In this document: positions 46,825 to 58,481 of the stretch, in pieces
How positions within the stretch are numbered: the stretch's first letter is position 1
Layout: the number at the start of each line of letters is the position of its first letter
Origin: Pseudomonas sp. MM223
Lineage (GTDB): Bacteria; Pseudomonadota; Gammaproteobacteria; Pseudomonadales; Pseudomonadaceae
NCBI GenBank assembly: GCA_947090765.1
Contig: OX352322.1
Span: forward strand, 5,821,001 to 5,885,000
DNA: 64,000 nucleotides
Reading direction: 5' to 3'
Position numbers and translations under genes: made by a program
The notes under the pieces: generated by a model
What the model was told of the DNA's origin: nothing
The model's input: the letters and a program-made list of their open reading frames with translations, nothing else
Database searches by the model: none

Positions 46825-47961
46825 TCAGCGGCGCTTGGCCATGGCATCGGTGAAACGATCGAACAGTGGCGCGACGTCGGTCGGGCCAGGGCTCGCTTCA
46901 GGGTGGCCCTGGAAGCTGAACGCGCTCTTGTCGGTGCGCTCGATACCCTGCAGGGTGCCGTCGAACAGCGACTTGTGGATGGCGCGAACGTTGCCCGGCA
47001 GGGTGGCTTCGTCAACAGCAAAACCGTGGTTCTGGCTGGTGATCATGACCACACCGCTGTCCAGGTCCTGGACCGGGTGGTTGGCACCGTGGTGACCATG
47101 GCCCATTTTCACGGTCTTGGCGCCGGACGCCAGGGCCAGCAGCTGGTGGCCAAGGCAGATGCCGAATACCGGAATCTCGGTTTCGAGGATTTCCTTGATC
47201 GCCTGGATGGCGTAGTCGCACGGCTCGGGGTCACCCGGGCCGTTGGACAGGAACACGCCGTCCGGGTTGAGTGCCAGCACTTCGCTGGCCGGGGTCTGGG
47301 CCGGCACCACGGTCACGCGGCAGCCACGGGCAACCAGCATACGCAGGATGTTCAGCTTGACGCCGTAGTCGAAGGCAACCACGTGGTACGGCAGGTCGGC
47401 AGCGTCGATGGTCGGGTGGCTGTCGGTTTTCAGCTCCCACACGCTGGAGCGCCACTCGTAGCGTTCCTTGGTGGAAACGACCTTGGCCAGGTCCATGCCC
47501 TTCAGGCCCGGGAAACCGCGGGCAGCGGCGATGGCGGCTTCTTCGCTGATGTTGTCACCGGCGAGGATGCAACCGTTCTGGGCGCCCTTTTCACGCAGGA
47601 TACGGGTCAGGCGACGGGTGTCGATGCCGGCGATGGCAACGACGTTGTTGGCCTTGAGGTACTCAGGCAGCGACTGGGTGTTACGCCAGTTGCTGGCCAG
47701 CAGCGGCAGGTCACGGATGACCAGGCCAGCGGACCAGACGCGGTTCGACTCGGCATCTTCCGGCGTGGTGCCGGTATTGCCGATGTGCGGGTAGGTCAGG
47801 GTAACGATTTGCTGCGCGTAGGAAGGGTCTGTAAGGATTTCCTGGTAGCCGGTCATAGCGGTGTTGAATACCACCTCACCAACGGTCTGACCGTCGGCAC
47901 CGATGGCTTCACCGCGAAAAATACTGCCGTCGGCAAGGGCGAGTATGGCTGGCTTTGTCAA
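46825..47961 (-). CDS. carA: Carbamoyl-phosphate synthase small chain
   Basis: A 378-residue glutaminase subunit of carbamoyl-phosphate synthase. The class I amidotransferase triad is visible: Cys in [14 protein letters not shown], and His and Glu in [13 protein letters not shown]. It starts at TTG 47961, preceded by GGGAGG at the right distance; the family N-terminus is [20 protein letters not shown]. An in-frame ATG at 47985 lies upstream of this ribosome site and is unlikely. A leader with a strong terminator (48007-48045) suggests attenuation. Confidence 0.97.
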   Translation of the reverse strand: MTKPAILALADGSIFRGEAIGADGQTVGEVVFNTAMTGYQEILTDPSYAQQIVTLTYPHIGNTGTTPEDAESNRVWSAGLVIRDLPLLASNWRNTQSLPEYLKANNVVAIAGIDTRRLTRILREKGAQNGCILAGDNISEEAAIAAARGFPGLKGMDLAKVVSTKERYEWRSSVWELKTDSHPTIDAADLPYHVVAFDYGVKLNILRMLVARGCRVTVVPAQTPASEVLALNPDGVFLSNGPGDPEPCDYAIQAIKEILETEIPVFGICLGHQLLALASGAKTVKMGHGHHGANHPVQDLDSGVVMITSQNHGFAVDEATLPGNVRAIHKSLFDGTLQGIERTDKSAFSFQGHPEASPGPTDVAPLFDRFTDAMAKRR

Positions 47962-48006
47962 GAAGACCTCCCGTAAATCAAGCATGAAAGGGCGATCGCA
48001 GGTTGC

Positions 48007-48045
48007 AAAAAAGCGGAGTGACGTATGGACACGTCACCCCGCTTT
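48007..48045 (-). terminator. Leader terminator (candidate attenuator) upstream of carA
   Basis: Minus strand: a 16-bp stem (AAAGCGGGGTGACGTG with TACGTCACTCCGCTTT, two G-U pairs) with a TCCA loop and a run of six T. It ends about 45 nt before the carA start codon. It stands between the promoter region and the gene, so transcripts must read through it. Attenuation-type control of carAB by pyrimidines has been proposed in P. aeruginosa. Confidence 0.75.
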
Positions 48046-48100
48046 CATGTGCTGAATTCAATTCGCTGCGCGCTTTTAGTGGACACACTAAAGCTGTAGC

Positions 48101-48151
48101 TTACAGAAAAGTGCGTTTTCGGTCTACCGTAGATGTGTCTCTAAAACACAT
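48101..48151 (-). CDS. Candidate leader peptide of the carAB leader
   Basis: A 16-codon frame, MCFRDTSTVDRKRTFL, lies upstream of the leader terminator. There is no clear Shine-Dalgarno. The ATG also overlaps a possible -35 (TTGATG, 48154-48149, with TACGGT at 48131-48126), so either the promoter or the peptide reading may be wrong. A leader peptide is expected if attenuation uses coupled translation. Very tentative. Confidence 0.2.
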   Translation of the reverse strand: MCFRDTSTVDRKRTFL

Positions 48152-48191
48152 CAATGCGACAGGCTGACCCTTGGGGCATTGCACACCCCCG

Positions 48192-48307
48192 TGTAGGAGC
48201 GGCCTTGTGCCGCGAAAGGGCTGCGTAGCGGCCCCAAAAATCTCGGCAACACCGCAGAATGCCGGGGCTGCTACGCAGCCCTTTCGCGGCACAAGGCCGC
48301 TCCTACA
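48192..48307. repeat. Long REP doublet between dapB and carA
   Basis: Two 44-nt arms (48192-48235 and 48264-48307) are inverted copies with one mismatch (TGTAGGAGCGGCCTTGTGCC core and GGGGCTGCTACGCAGCCC). It starts 26 bp after the dapB stop, so it probably marks the dapB transcript end. With the car leader it fills the 372-bp gap. Confidence 0.88.
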
Positions 48308-48333
48308 AGGATTGTGTATCCCTGGGGAACGGC

Positions 48334-50277
<1,944 letters not shown>

Positions 50278-50427
50278 AGGTCATTTGCACCTTGTTGGGC
50301 GTCTGGCATCTGCGCCGCGCCGTCAGCACCTGCCTGCCCCACCAAAAGGTCGCTGACAGATGCTGTAAAAATTCTCGAATTCCAGATACGCCAACGCGGG
50401 AGCAAGCCCCCGCGCGGCGACATCCTA

Positions 50428-50457
50428 CCAGTTCACCGCCAAACGGCGGTGAACTGG
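50428..50457 (-). terminator. Stem-loop between dnaK and dnaJ
   Basis: Minus strand CCAGTTCACCGCC-GTTT-GGCGGTGAACTGG, a perfect 13-bp stem just after dnaK. It has no T run, so it may reduce dnaJ relative to dnaK or protect the dnaK 3' end rather than terminate fully. Confidence 0.65.
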
Positions 50458-50474
50458 CCGACAACATGCAACGA

Positions 50475-52400
<1,926 letters not shown>

Positions 52401-52478
52401 GTTAACTCTCCCGAAACTTGAATTTGGTAGCAGCGACTACTTTGGCCAACTGCGGTAATACTTGAAGGCTTGACACCT

Positions 52479-52506
52479 AGATGGGGATGCCCAGACGGAT
52501 TTCAAG
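52479..52506 (-). promoter_or_regulatory. Sigma-32 promoter of dnaK
   Basis: Minus strand CTTGAAA (52506-52500), 13-bp spacer, CCCCATCT (52486-52479): an excellent heat-shock promoter. The -35 box overlaps the grpE stop region. It starts about 80 bp before the dnaK ATG. Confidence 0.88.
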
Positions 52507-53059
52507 CCTTTTCATTGATCGACGGTTGCGCCGCGCTCGGCGCCTTGCTGACCACCACCATGGCGGGGCGCAGCAGGCGGCCGTTCAGCAGGTAACCCTT
52601 CTGGAACACGTTCAGCACGCTGTTCGGCTCGACTTCGGCGTTTTCCTGCATGGCCATCGCCTGGTGGTGCTCCGGGTTGAACGGTTCACCGTGCGGATCG
52701 ACGACTTCGAGGTTGTAGCGCTTGAGGGTGTCCTGGAACATCTTGAGGGTCAGCTTGACGCCCTCGCGGATGGCCTTGACCTGCTCATCTTCGTCATTGG
52801 AATGCGCCAGGGCCAGCTCCAGGCTGTCGATTACCGGCAGCAGGTCGCTGGAGAACTTTTCCAGGGCGAACTTGTGAGCCTTCTCGACATCCTGCTCGGC
52901 GCGGCGGCGCACGTTCTGCAAGTCAGCTACGGCGCGCAGCGACTGGTCCTTGGCGGCGGCCAGCTGTTCCTCGAGTTCCAGAACACGGGCGTCAGCAGTG
53001 GCTTCTGCACCAGTTTCTTCAACGTTAAGGTCTTTCTCGTTCAGCTGTTCGTCAGCCAT
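52502..53059 (-). CDS. grpE: Nucleotide exchange factor GrpE
   Basis: A 185-residue GrpE, the nucleotide-exchange factor and thermosensor for DnaK. The acidic N-terminus ([17 protein letters not shown]) is followed by a long coiled-coil dimer helix (about 30-95) and the C-terminal beta domain with the [10 protein letters not shown] motif. The ATG at 53059 is chosen; a longer in-frame start at 53077 adds MRRRDP. A sigma-32 promoter lies 60-85 bp upstream. Order grpE-dnaK-dnaJ. Confidence 0.96.
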   Translation of the reverse strand: MADEQLNEKDLNVEETGAEATADARVLELEEQLAAAKDQSLRAVADLQNVRRRAEQDVEKAHKFALEKFSSDLLPVIDSLELALAHSNDEDEQVKAIREGVKLTLKMFQDTLKRYNLEVVDPHGEPFNPEHHQAMAMQENAEVEPNSVLNVFQKGYLLNGRLLRPAMVVVSKAPSAAQPSINEKA

Positions 53060-53117
53060 GGGGTCTCTCCTGCGCAATTTTGTGGACTGCGAGCCAGGCT
53101 CGCCTGTGATGTCGGCT

Positions 53118-53145
53118 ATATGGGGCCGGAAAAACCAGCTTCAAG
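53118..53145 (-). promoter_or_regulatory. Sigma-32 promoter of grpE
   Basis: Minus strand CTTGAAG (53145-53139), 13-bp spacer, CCCCATAT (53125-53118), close to the heat-shock consensus. Confidence 0.88.
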
Positions 53146-53211
53146 GGGCAAGGTGGTTTTCCGGGTTGCAACAGAATCTGCCAAGGGGCATTGGCAGGCC
53201 TGAAAAAAGTA

Positions 53212-53227
53212 CTGTATAAATAACCAG
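53212..53227 (+). promoter_or_regulatory. LexA box upstream of recN
   Basis: CTGTATAAATAACCAG fits CTG-N10-CAG with an AT-rich centre, 25 bp before the recN start codon, so recN should be in the SOS regulon. Confidence 0.85.
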
Positions 53228-53251
53228 ATCAGTCTTTCGGGAGCCGCCCTC

Positions 53252-54925
53252 ATGCTGGTGCACCTGTCCATCCACAACTACGCCATTGTCGAGCACCTCG
53301 ACCTCGAAATTGCCCGCGGCATGTCCGTCATCACGGGCGAGACCGGTGCCGGCAAATCGATCATGCTTGACGCCCTCGGCCTGGCCCTTGGCGACCGGGC
53401 CGACAGTGGCGTGGTGCGCCCTGGCACCGACAAGGCAGACATCCTCGCCACCTTCGACCTGGTGGACATCCCGGAGGCCCACGCCTGGCTGGCCGAACGT
53501 GACCTGGACAACGACGGCCTGTGCATCCTGCGCCGGGTAATCACCGCCGAAGGCCGCAGCCGTGGCTACATCAATGGCACACCATGCCCGCTCGGCGACC
53601 TCAAGGCGCTGGGCGAGCTGCTGATCGACATCCACAGCCAGCACGAGCACCAGTCACTGCTCAAGACCGACACCCACCGCCGCCTGCTCGACGAGTACGC
53701 CGGCGCCGTCGACTTGGCCCGCCAGGTGCACCTGGCCGCCAAGCGCTGGAACCAGACCCGCCTGGAGCTGGAACGGCTGTCCAATTCAGGTGACGAGCAG
53801 CGTGCCCGCCATCAGTTGCTCAGCTACCAGCTGGAGGAGCTTGACAACCTCGGCCTGGGTGAGCACGAACTGGAGCAACTGGAGCAGGAACACAAAAACC
53901 TGACCAGCGCCGAAGCCCTGTTCGGCATCTGCCGACAGGTGATCGACCAGTGCAGTGAAAGCGATTCGGGCAACGTACTCAGCGCCCTCACCTCCAGCCT
54001 CAACCGGCTGGGCGCTGCGACCAACTCACCCAAGGCACTGGGCGAAGCGGCCAACCTGATTGCCAGCGCGCAGATCCAGGTAGAGGAAGCCGTGGGCGAG
54101 CTCAACCGCTTCCTGGACAACTTCGACGCCGACCCGATGCGCCTGCAAGCCCTGGAAGAGCGCCTCGACACTATCTATACGCTGGCGCGCAAACACCGCG
54201 TGCACCCCACCGAACTGCCTCACCTGCAGCAGCAATTGATGGAAGAGATCGAGGGCCTGAACGCCAGCGACGAGTCAATTGAGCGCTTGGGCGAAGAGCT
54301 TGCCGCCTTCGCCCAGCATTATAAAGAAAAGGCTCGTGAACTCAGCGGCCTGCGCCAGCAAGCGGCACAACAGCTGGCAGGCGCGGTAGAGCAGGAAATA
54401 CAACGCCTGGGCATGCCTGGCGGTCGCTTCTGCATCGAGCTGACGCCCAACGAAGGCGCAGACCTGTCGCCTCACGGCCTGGAGCAGATCGAACTGCTGG
54501 TCAGCGCCAACCCCGGCCAACCGCTCAAGGGGCTGGCAAAGGTAGCCTCGGGCGGCGAACTGTCGCGTATCAGCTTGGCGATCCAGGTGATTACCGCGCA
54601 GACATCACGCATTCCTACCCTGGTGTTCGACGAAGTCGATGTGGGCATCGGCGGCCCTACTGCCGAAATTGTCGGCCAGTTGTTGCGCCGCCTGGGTGAG
54701 CGCGGCCAGGTGCTGACCGTGACTCACCTGCCACAAGTGGCCGCGCAAGGGCATCACCACCTGTTTGTGCACAAGGTGCGCAACAGCGACACCACCCACA
54801 CCGCCGTGGCCAGCCTGGGCAAGCGTGAGCGGGTCGAAGAAGTGGCACGGATGCTCGGCGGTATCGACTTGACGAAGGAATCGTTGGCACATGCGCGCAA
54901 GATGGTCGTGAGCGGCAAGGCCTGA
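53252..54925 (+). CDS. recN: DNA repair protein RecN
   Basis: A 557-residue SMC-like ATPase that gathers and tethers DNA at double-strand breaks. Walker A GETGAGKSIM is at about residue 29, with a long coiled coil in the middle (about 160-360). The C-terminal ABC signature LKGLAKVASGGELSRISLA and Walker B TLVFDEVDVGIGG follow. It starts at ATG with GGGAG upstream. It is divergent from grpE: the 190-bp gap holds a heat-shock promoter on one side and a LexA box on the other. Confidence 0.96.
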   Translation: MLVHLSIHNYAIVEHLDLEIARGMSVITGETGAGKSIMLDALGLALGDRADSGVVRPGTDKADILATFDLVDIPEAHAWLAERDLDNDGLCILRRVITAEGRSRGYINGTPCPLGDLKALGELLIDIHSQHEHQSLLKTDTHRRLLDEYAGAVDLARQVHLAAKRWNQTRLELERLSNSGDEQRARHQLLSYQLEELDNLGLGEHELEQLEQEHKNLTSAEALFGICRQVIDQCSESDSGNVLSALTSSLNRLGAATNSPKALGEAANLIASAQIQVEEAVGELNRFLDNFDADPMRLQALEERLDTIYTLARKHRVHPTELPHLQQQLMEEIEGLNASDESIERLGEELAAFAQHYKEKARELSGLRQQAAQQLAGAVEQEIQRLGMPGGRFCIELTPNEGADLSPHGLEQIELLVSANPGQPLKGLAKVASGGELSRISLAIQVITAQTSRIPTLVFDEVDVGIGGPTAEIVGQLLRRLGERGQVLTVTHLPQVAAQGHHHLFVHKVRNSDTTHTAVASLGKRERVEEVARMLGGIDLTKESLAHARKMVVSGKA

Positions 54926-54951
54926 ACCAATCTTACAAGGCCAACCCGGCA

Positions 54952-55073
54952 CTTGTGGGAGCGCCCTTGTGTCGCGATAGGGCTGCGGAGCAGCCCCGGC
55001 AATTTCTGTCGTGACGCAAATATCCTGAGGCCGCTGTGCGGCCCTTTCGCGACACAAGGCCGCTCCCACAAGG
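54952..55073. repeat. REP doublet between recN and fur
   Basis: Inverted arms CTTGTGGGAGCGCCCTTGTG (from 54952) and CACAAGGCCGCTCCCACAAG (to 55073), each about 35 nt, differ at a few positions around a ~50-bp centre. It lies between two convergent genes. Confidence 0.8.
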
Positions 55074-55131
55074 GGCCAGCGTTGCCTTCAAGGTCTCAGA
55101 AAGCACAAAGGCGACCCTAAGGTCGCCTTTG

Positions 55132-55557
55132 TCATTCATAACGATAAAAATCGTTACTTCTTCTTACGCACATACAGGACCAGATTGTGGTCCACCAGCC
55201 ATAGCCATGCTCAGCTACGATTTCGCGCTGGCGCTTCTCGATTTCGGCATCCATGAATTCGATAACTTCGCTGGTATCCACGTTCACCATATGGTCATGG
55301 TGACCGCCATCGGCCAGCTCGAACACTGCGTGGCCGCCGTCGAAGTTGTGGCGAACCACCAGACCCGCCGCTTCGAACTGGGTCAGTACGCGATAGACAG
55401 TGGCCAGGCCTACGTCCTCGCCTGCTTCCATCAGTGCCTTGTAAACATCCTCTGCACTCATGTGACGCTGCTCGGTGGAATCGAGCATCTGAAGGATCTT
55501 GACTCGAGGTAGGGTCACCTTGAGACCGGCTTTGCGCAATTCGCTATTTTCAACCAT
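55132..55557 (-). CDS. fur: Ferric uptake regulator Fur, C-terminal frameshift
   Basis: The Fe(II)-dependent repressor of iron uptake, whose sites are seen here before prrF and hmuT. The winged-helix DNA-binding domain (MVENSELRKAGLKVTLPRVKILQML ... GLATVYRVLTQFEAAGLV) and metal/dimer domain (GGHHDHMVNVDTSEVIEF) are normal. After HGY the frame is lost and ends GWWTTIWSCMCVRR..., 141 residues in all. Restoring one base between 55199 and 55200 (TATGGCTGG to TATGAGCTGG) gives the usual ELVDHNLVLYVRKKK end, with stop at 55154 and 134 residues. The ATG at 55557 is the family start. A read error is the likeliest cause. Confidence 0.95.
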   Translation of the reverse strand: MVENSELRKAGLKVTLPRVKILQMLDSTEQRHMSAEDVYKALMEAGEDVGLATVYRVLTQFEAAGLVVRHNFDGGHAVFELADGGHHDHMVNVDTSEVIEFMDAEIEKRQREIVAEHGYGWWTTIWSCMCVRRSNDFYRYE

Positions 55558-55654
55558 GGTCAGCTTTCTCGCCGATGCTGCTTCGCAGCTTCTCTTAATA
55601 CGGGTATGATCGGGGTTTACGTTGTCCAGCCAAGATAGTGGAAGTCGCCCACCG

Positions 55655-56191
55655 ATGCAAAACACCAAGCTCTTGCTAACCAGCCTCACCCTAGTGGGAC
55701 TGCTCGCACTCGCCGGTTGCTCGTTTCCCGGGGTTTACAAAATCGACATCCAGCAGGGCAATGTCGTCACGCAGGACATGATAGACCAATTACGCCCGGG
55801 AATGACCCGACGGCAAGTAAGGTTTATCATGGGCAACCCGCTGATTCAGGATACGTTCAACACCAACCGTTGGGATTACCTGTACAGCTTGCAGCCAGGT
55901 GGCGGTAAACGCCAGCAAGAGCGCATGAGCATCTTCTTCAACGAAAGCGACCAGCTGGTCAGCTTGTCTGGAGACTTCATGCCAGGCGTCAGCCGCGACC
56001 AGGAAATCCTCGGTGGCAGCAGCGACACCACGGTCAGCCCGGCCACCGAGCCAGGCCAGACAGAGCAACCAGCGGCTCAGCCCGAAGAAAAACCAGCCAA
56101 GCCAGGCTCGGTGGAAGAATCCATCCAGCGCGAAATCGACACCATCGAGACCACCCCGGTCCCGACCCCCGCACCGCTGGAAACCCGCTAA
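55655..56191 (+). CDS. bamE: Outer membrane assembly lipoprotein BamE (OmlA)
   Basis: A 178-residue lipoprotein of the BAM complex that inserts beta-barrel proteins. The signal peptide with lipobox LAGC (Cys at about residue 20) is followed by the SmpA/OmlA domain ([52 protein letters not shown]). The Pro/Gln/Glu-rich C-terminal tail is longer than in E. coli. It is divergent from fur, an arrangement known in Pseudomonas (fur-omlA). The ATG at 55655 is preferred to the in-frame start at 55622. Confidence 0.95.
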   Translation: MQNTKLLLTSLTLVGLLALAGCSFPGVYKIDIQQGNVVTQDMIDQLRPGMTRRQVRFIMGNPLIQDTFNTNRWDYLYSLQPGGGKRQQERMSIFFNESDQLVSLSGDFMPGVSRDQEILGGSSDTTVSPATEPGQTEQPAAQPEEKPAKPGSVEESIQREIDTIETTPVPTPAPLETR

Positions 56192-56213
56192 ACGGGAACA
56201 GCAGATGCAAAAA

Positions 56214-56238
56214 AGCCCGGACCTGGTCCGGGCTTTTT
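56214..56238. terminator. Bidirectional terminator between bamE and ratA
   Basis: AGCCCGGAC-CTG-GTCCGGGCT followed by TTTTT on the plus strand and AAAAAA before it, which is a T run on the minus strand. It closes both convergent genes. Confidence 0.93.
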
Positions 56239-56254
56239 GTTTGCGCCTTATGCG

Positions 56255-56689
56255 TCAGGCATTCAATTGCTTGGCACGCTGACAGAAGGCGTCGACCAGG
56301 GTGTTGGCCGCCTGATTGAACAGCGGGCCCAAGGTGGCGCGCACAATTGGCCCGGCATAGTCGAAGGACAAGTCCAGGCTGATCTTGCAGGCCTTTTCAC
56401 CCAGCGGCTTGAACACCCACACGCCATGCAGCTGCGTGAACGGCCCTTCTTCAAGGTTCATCTCGATGGACTGCCCCGGCACCAGCACATTACGCGTAAC
56501 GAAGTACTGGCTCATACCGCCCTTGGCCACCTCGAGCTTGGCGTGCATGTGCGTGTCGCTGGCGTCGATCACCGTCGAGGCCGAACACCACGGCAGAAAC
56601 TCTGGGTAGCTGGCCACATCGTTGACCAGATCGTAGAGCGCCTGGGCGGGGTATGGCAGCAGGGCGGAGCGTTGAATATGGGTAGTCAT
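56255..56689 (-). CDS. ratA: RatA-type START/cyclase-dehydrase family protein
   Basis: A 144-residue member of the RatA/Coq10 (START-like lipid-binding) family: MTTHIQRSALLPYPAQALYDLVNDVASYPEFLPWCSASTV, then LEVAKGGMSQYFVTRNVL and SLDLSFDYAGPIVRATLGPLFNQAANTLVDAFCQRA. In E. coli RatA was reported to block ribosome subunit joining; a ubiquinone-binding role is likely for the family. It is divergent from smpB, as in E. coli. The rnfH gene that often follows ratA is missing here. Confidence 0.9.
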   Translation of the reverse strand: MTTHIQRSALLPYPAQALYDLVNDVASYPEFLPWCSASTVIDASDTHMHAKLEVAKGGMSQYFVTRNVLVPGQSIEMNLEEGPFTQLHGVWVFKPLGEKACKISLDLSFDYAGPIVRATLGPLFNQAANTLVDAFCQRAKQLNA

Positions 56690-56851
56690 CCAGGCGTCAC
56701 TTCCAAGGCTGGGTGGCGGCGCTTCGCAGCGTGCCGAAAACAGGTTCTGTCACCAAGACAGGCCCGTATTGTCCGGTATTCATTGCAGTGGCTCAAGCAC
56801 ACCGAAATCCCATAGCGGACGACGCACGGACTTGCCTATAATGCCGCCCCT

Positions 56852-57334
56852 ATGGCTAAGCAAAAAAAACATCCGACCGGGACCATCGCGCAGAATAAAA
56901 AAGCGCGACACGATTACTTCATCGAACACAAGTTCGAGGCCGGGCTGGTCCTGTCCGGCTGGGAAGTAAAAAGCCTGCGAGCTGGCAAGGCGCACCTCGT
57001 TGACAGTTACGTACTGCTCAAGGACGGTGAAGCCTGGCTGTTCGGCAGCCACATCACCCCGCTGACCACTGCCAGCACCCACGTCATCGCCGACCCTATC
57101 CGCACCCGCAAGCTGCTGCTGAACAAGCGCGAGCTAGAACGGCTGGAAGCGGCCGTGGCGCAAAAAGGCTACACCTGCGTGGCGTTGTCGCTGTACTGGA
57201 GCAAGCACCTGATCAAGTGCGAAATCGCACTGGGCAAGGGCAAGAAGGAATTCGACAAGCGCGACACCGTGCGCGAACGCGATTCCAACCGCGAGCTGCA
57301 GCGGGTTGTGCGGAACAAAGGCAAGGAAGACTAA
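56852..57334 (+). CDS. smpB: SsrA-binding protein SmpB
   Basis: A 160-residue SmpB that partners tmRNA in rescuing stalled ribosomes. The OB-fold core carries the family motifs [43 protein letters not shown] and the C-terminal basic helix ([21 protein letters not shown]), which mimics mRNA in the decoding centre. It starts at ATG 56852. The tmRNA gene itself is not in this window. A REP doublet follows. Confidence 0.96.
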   Translation: MAKQKKHPTGTIAQNKKARHDYFIEHKFEAGLVLSGWEVKSLRAGKAHLVDSYVLLKDGEAWLFGSHITPLTTASTHVIADPIRTRKLLLNKRELERLEAAVAQKGYTCVALSLYWSKHLIKCEIALGKGKKEFDKRDTVRERDSNRELQRVVRNKGKED

Positions 57335-57360
57335 TTATTCTTTAAGCCTGTTCCGGCCTC

Positions 57361-57442
57361 TTCGCGGGCACACCCGCTCCCACAGGGACCGCGCTAGCCT
57401 CAGGCCCGGCGCATATCCTGTGGGAGCGGGCGTGCCCGCGAA
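57361..57442. repeat. REP doublet between smpB and lldR
   Basis: Arms 57361-57386 and 57417-57442 are inverted 26-nt copies with one mismatch (TTCGCGGGCACACCCGCTCC type, the common P. putida REP). They lie between convergent genes. Confidence 0.87.
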
Positions 57443-57458
57443 GAATCCAGCACCGCTC

Positions 57459-58229
57459 TCAGCGCCCGCTGCGCCGCTCTGCCCGCGCCACCCGCTGCGC
57501 TTCTTCGTGTGCCTCTTGCAGCACTTCCTGCACATACAGAATGTGCCGGCTCGACACCTCCCGCGCGTCCTCCGCCCTGCCCTCGACAATCGCCAGGTAA
57601 AGCTCCCGGTGCTGGCTGATCAGCATGTCCCGGGTTTCGGTCCGTTGCTGGTACATGCCACCAATGTTGGTCACCACATTGCGTTTCAGCAGGTCGAACA
57701 AGCCACGAATCGTGTGCAGCAATACTGCGTTATGGCTGGCCTCGGCAATCGCCAGGTGAAAACGCGCATCGGCCACCCCTTCCTCCGCCCGGGTGACTTC
57801 ATCGACTCGGGTGTAGCAGTCCTGCAACGCATCGAAAGCCGCCTTCAAACGCGTCCGGTCCGGCTCGGTGGCACGCTGGGCAGCGTAATAGGCACACGAC
57901 GCCTCCAGGGTATGGCGGAATTCAAGCAGGTCGCGCTGCGCTTCGGCGCTGTGCTCGAGCAACTGCAGCAGCGGGTCGCTGAAGGTTGAGCCCAGTGACT
58001 CGGCAACAAAATTGCCCCCGCCCTGGCGGCTGACCAACAGCCCTTTGGCTACCAGCTTCTGGATCGCTTCACGCAGTGACGGGCGGGACACACCGAACTG
58101 CTCGGCAAGGGCGCGTTCGGCCGGCAGCCGCTGCCCCGAGGTCAGCGTGCCTTCCAGAATCATCCCTTCCAACCGATCGACGATGTCGTCGGACAGGCGC
58201 CGTTGGCGGACCTGATCAAAAACCATCAC
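57459..58229 (-). CDS. lldR: GntR/FadR-family lactate-responsive regulator LldR
   Basis: A 256-residue regulator with an N-terminal winged helix (RRLSDDIVDRLEGMILEGTLTSGQRLPAERALAEQFGVSRPSLREAIQKL) and a C-terminal FCD ligand domain with metal-binding Asp and His residues. In Pseudomonas, LldR represses the lactate genes until L- or D-lactate binds. It is divergent from lldP, with a perfect palindrome of the LldR/PdhR type (58421-58437) between them. Confidence 0.94.
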   Translation of the reverse strand: MMVFDQVRQRRLSDDIVDRLEGMILEGTLTSGQRLPAERALAEQFGVSRPSLREAIQKLVAKGLLVSRQGGGNFVAESLGSTFSDPLLQLLEHSAEAQRDLLEFRHTLEASCAYYAAQRATEPDRTRLKAAFDALQDCYTRVDEVTRAEEGVADARFHLAIAEASHNAVLLHTIRGLFDLLKRNVVTNIGGMYQQRTETRDMLISQHRELYLAIVEGRAEDAREVSSRHILYVQEVLQEAHEEAQRVARAERRSGR

Positions 58230-58420
58230 ATGCTCTCCACAAACCCCCGGCAGATTTCAGGGGGCGCCTATTCTCGCCGATCCAGGCCGCGCAAACACCC
58301 ATCAACCCACGAATTTCAACGTGTATCAGGCGCCCGCTCATCGGCACGCGACCAAAGTTTTGCACCGGACAAATTGACACACCCACGACAGCGCTTTTAA
58401 CCTAGCGACCAGCCATTGTA

Positions 58421-58437
58421 AATTGGTCTTACCAATT
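58421..58437. promoter_or_regulatory. LldR operator
   Basis: AATTGGTCTTACCAATT is a perfect palindrome (7-bp arms, CTT centre) of the AATTGG-N-CCAATT type used by LldR and PdhR. It is 44 bp before lldP and about 190 bp before lldR. Confidence 0.9.
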
Positions 58438-58481
58438 ATCCAATGCCAGTGCTGACCAACAACAATTAGGGGCCACCCCAT

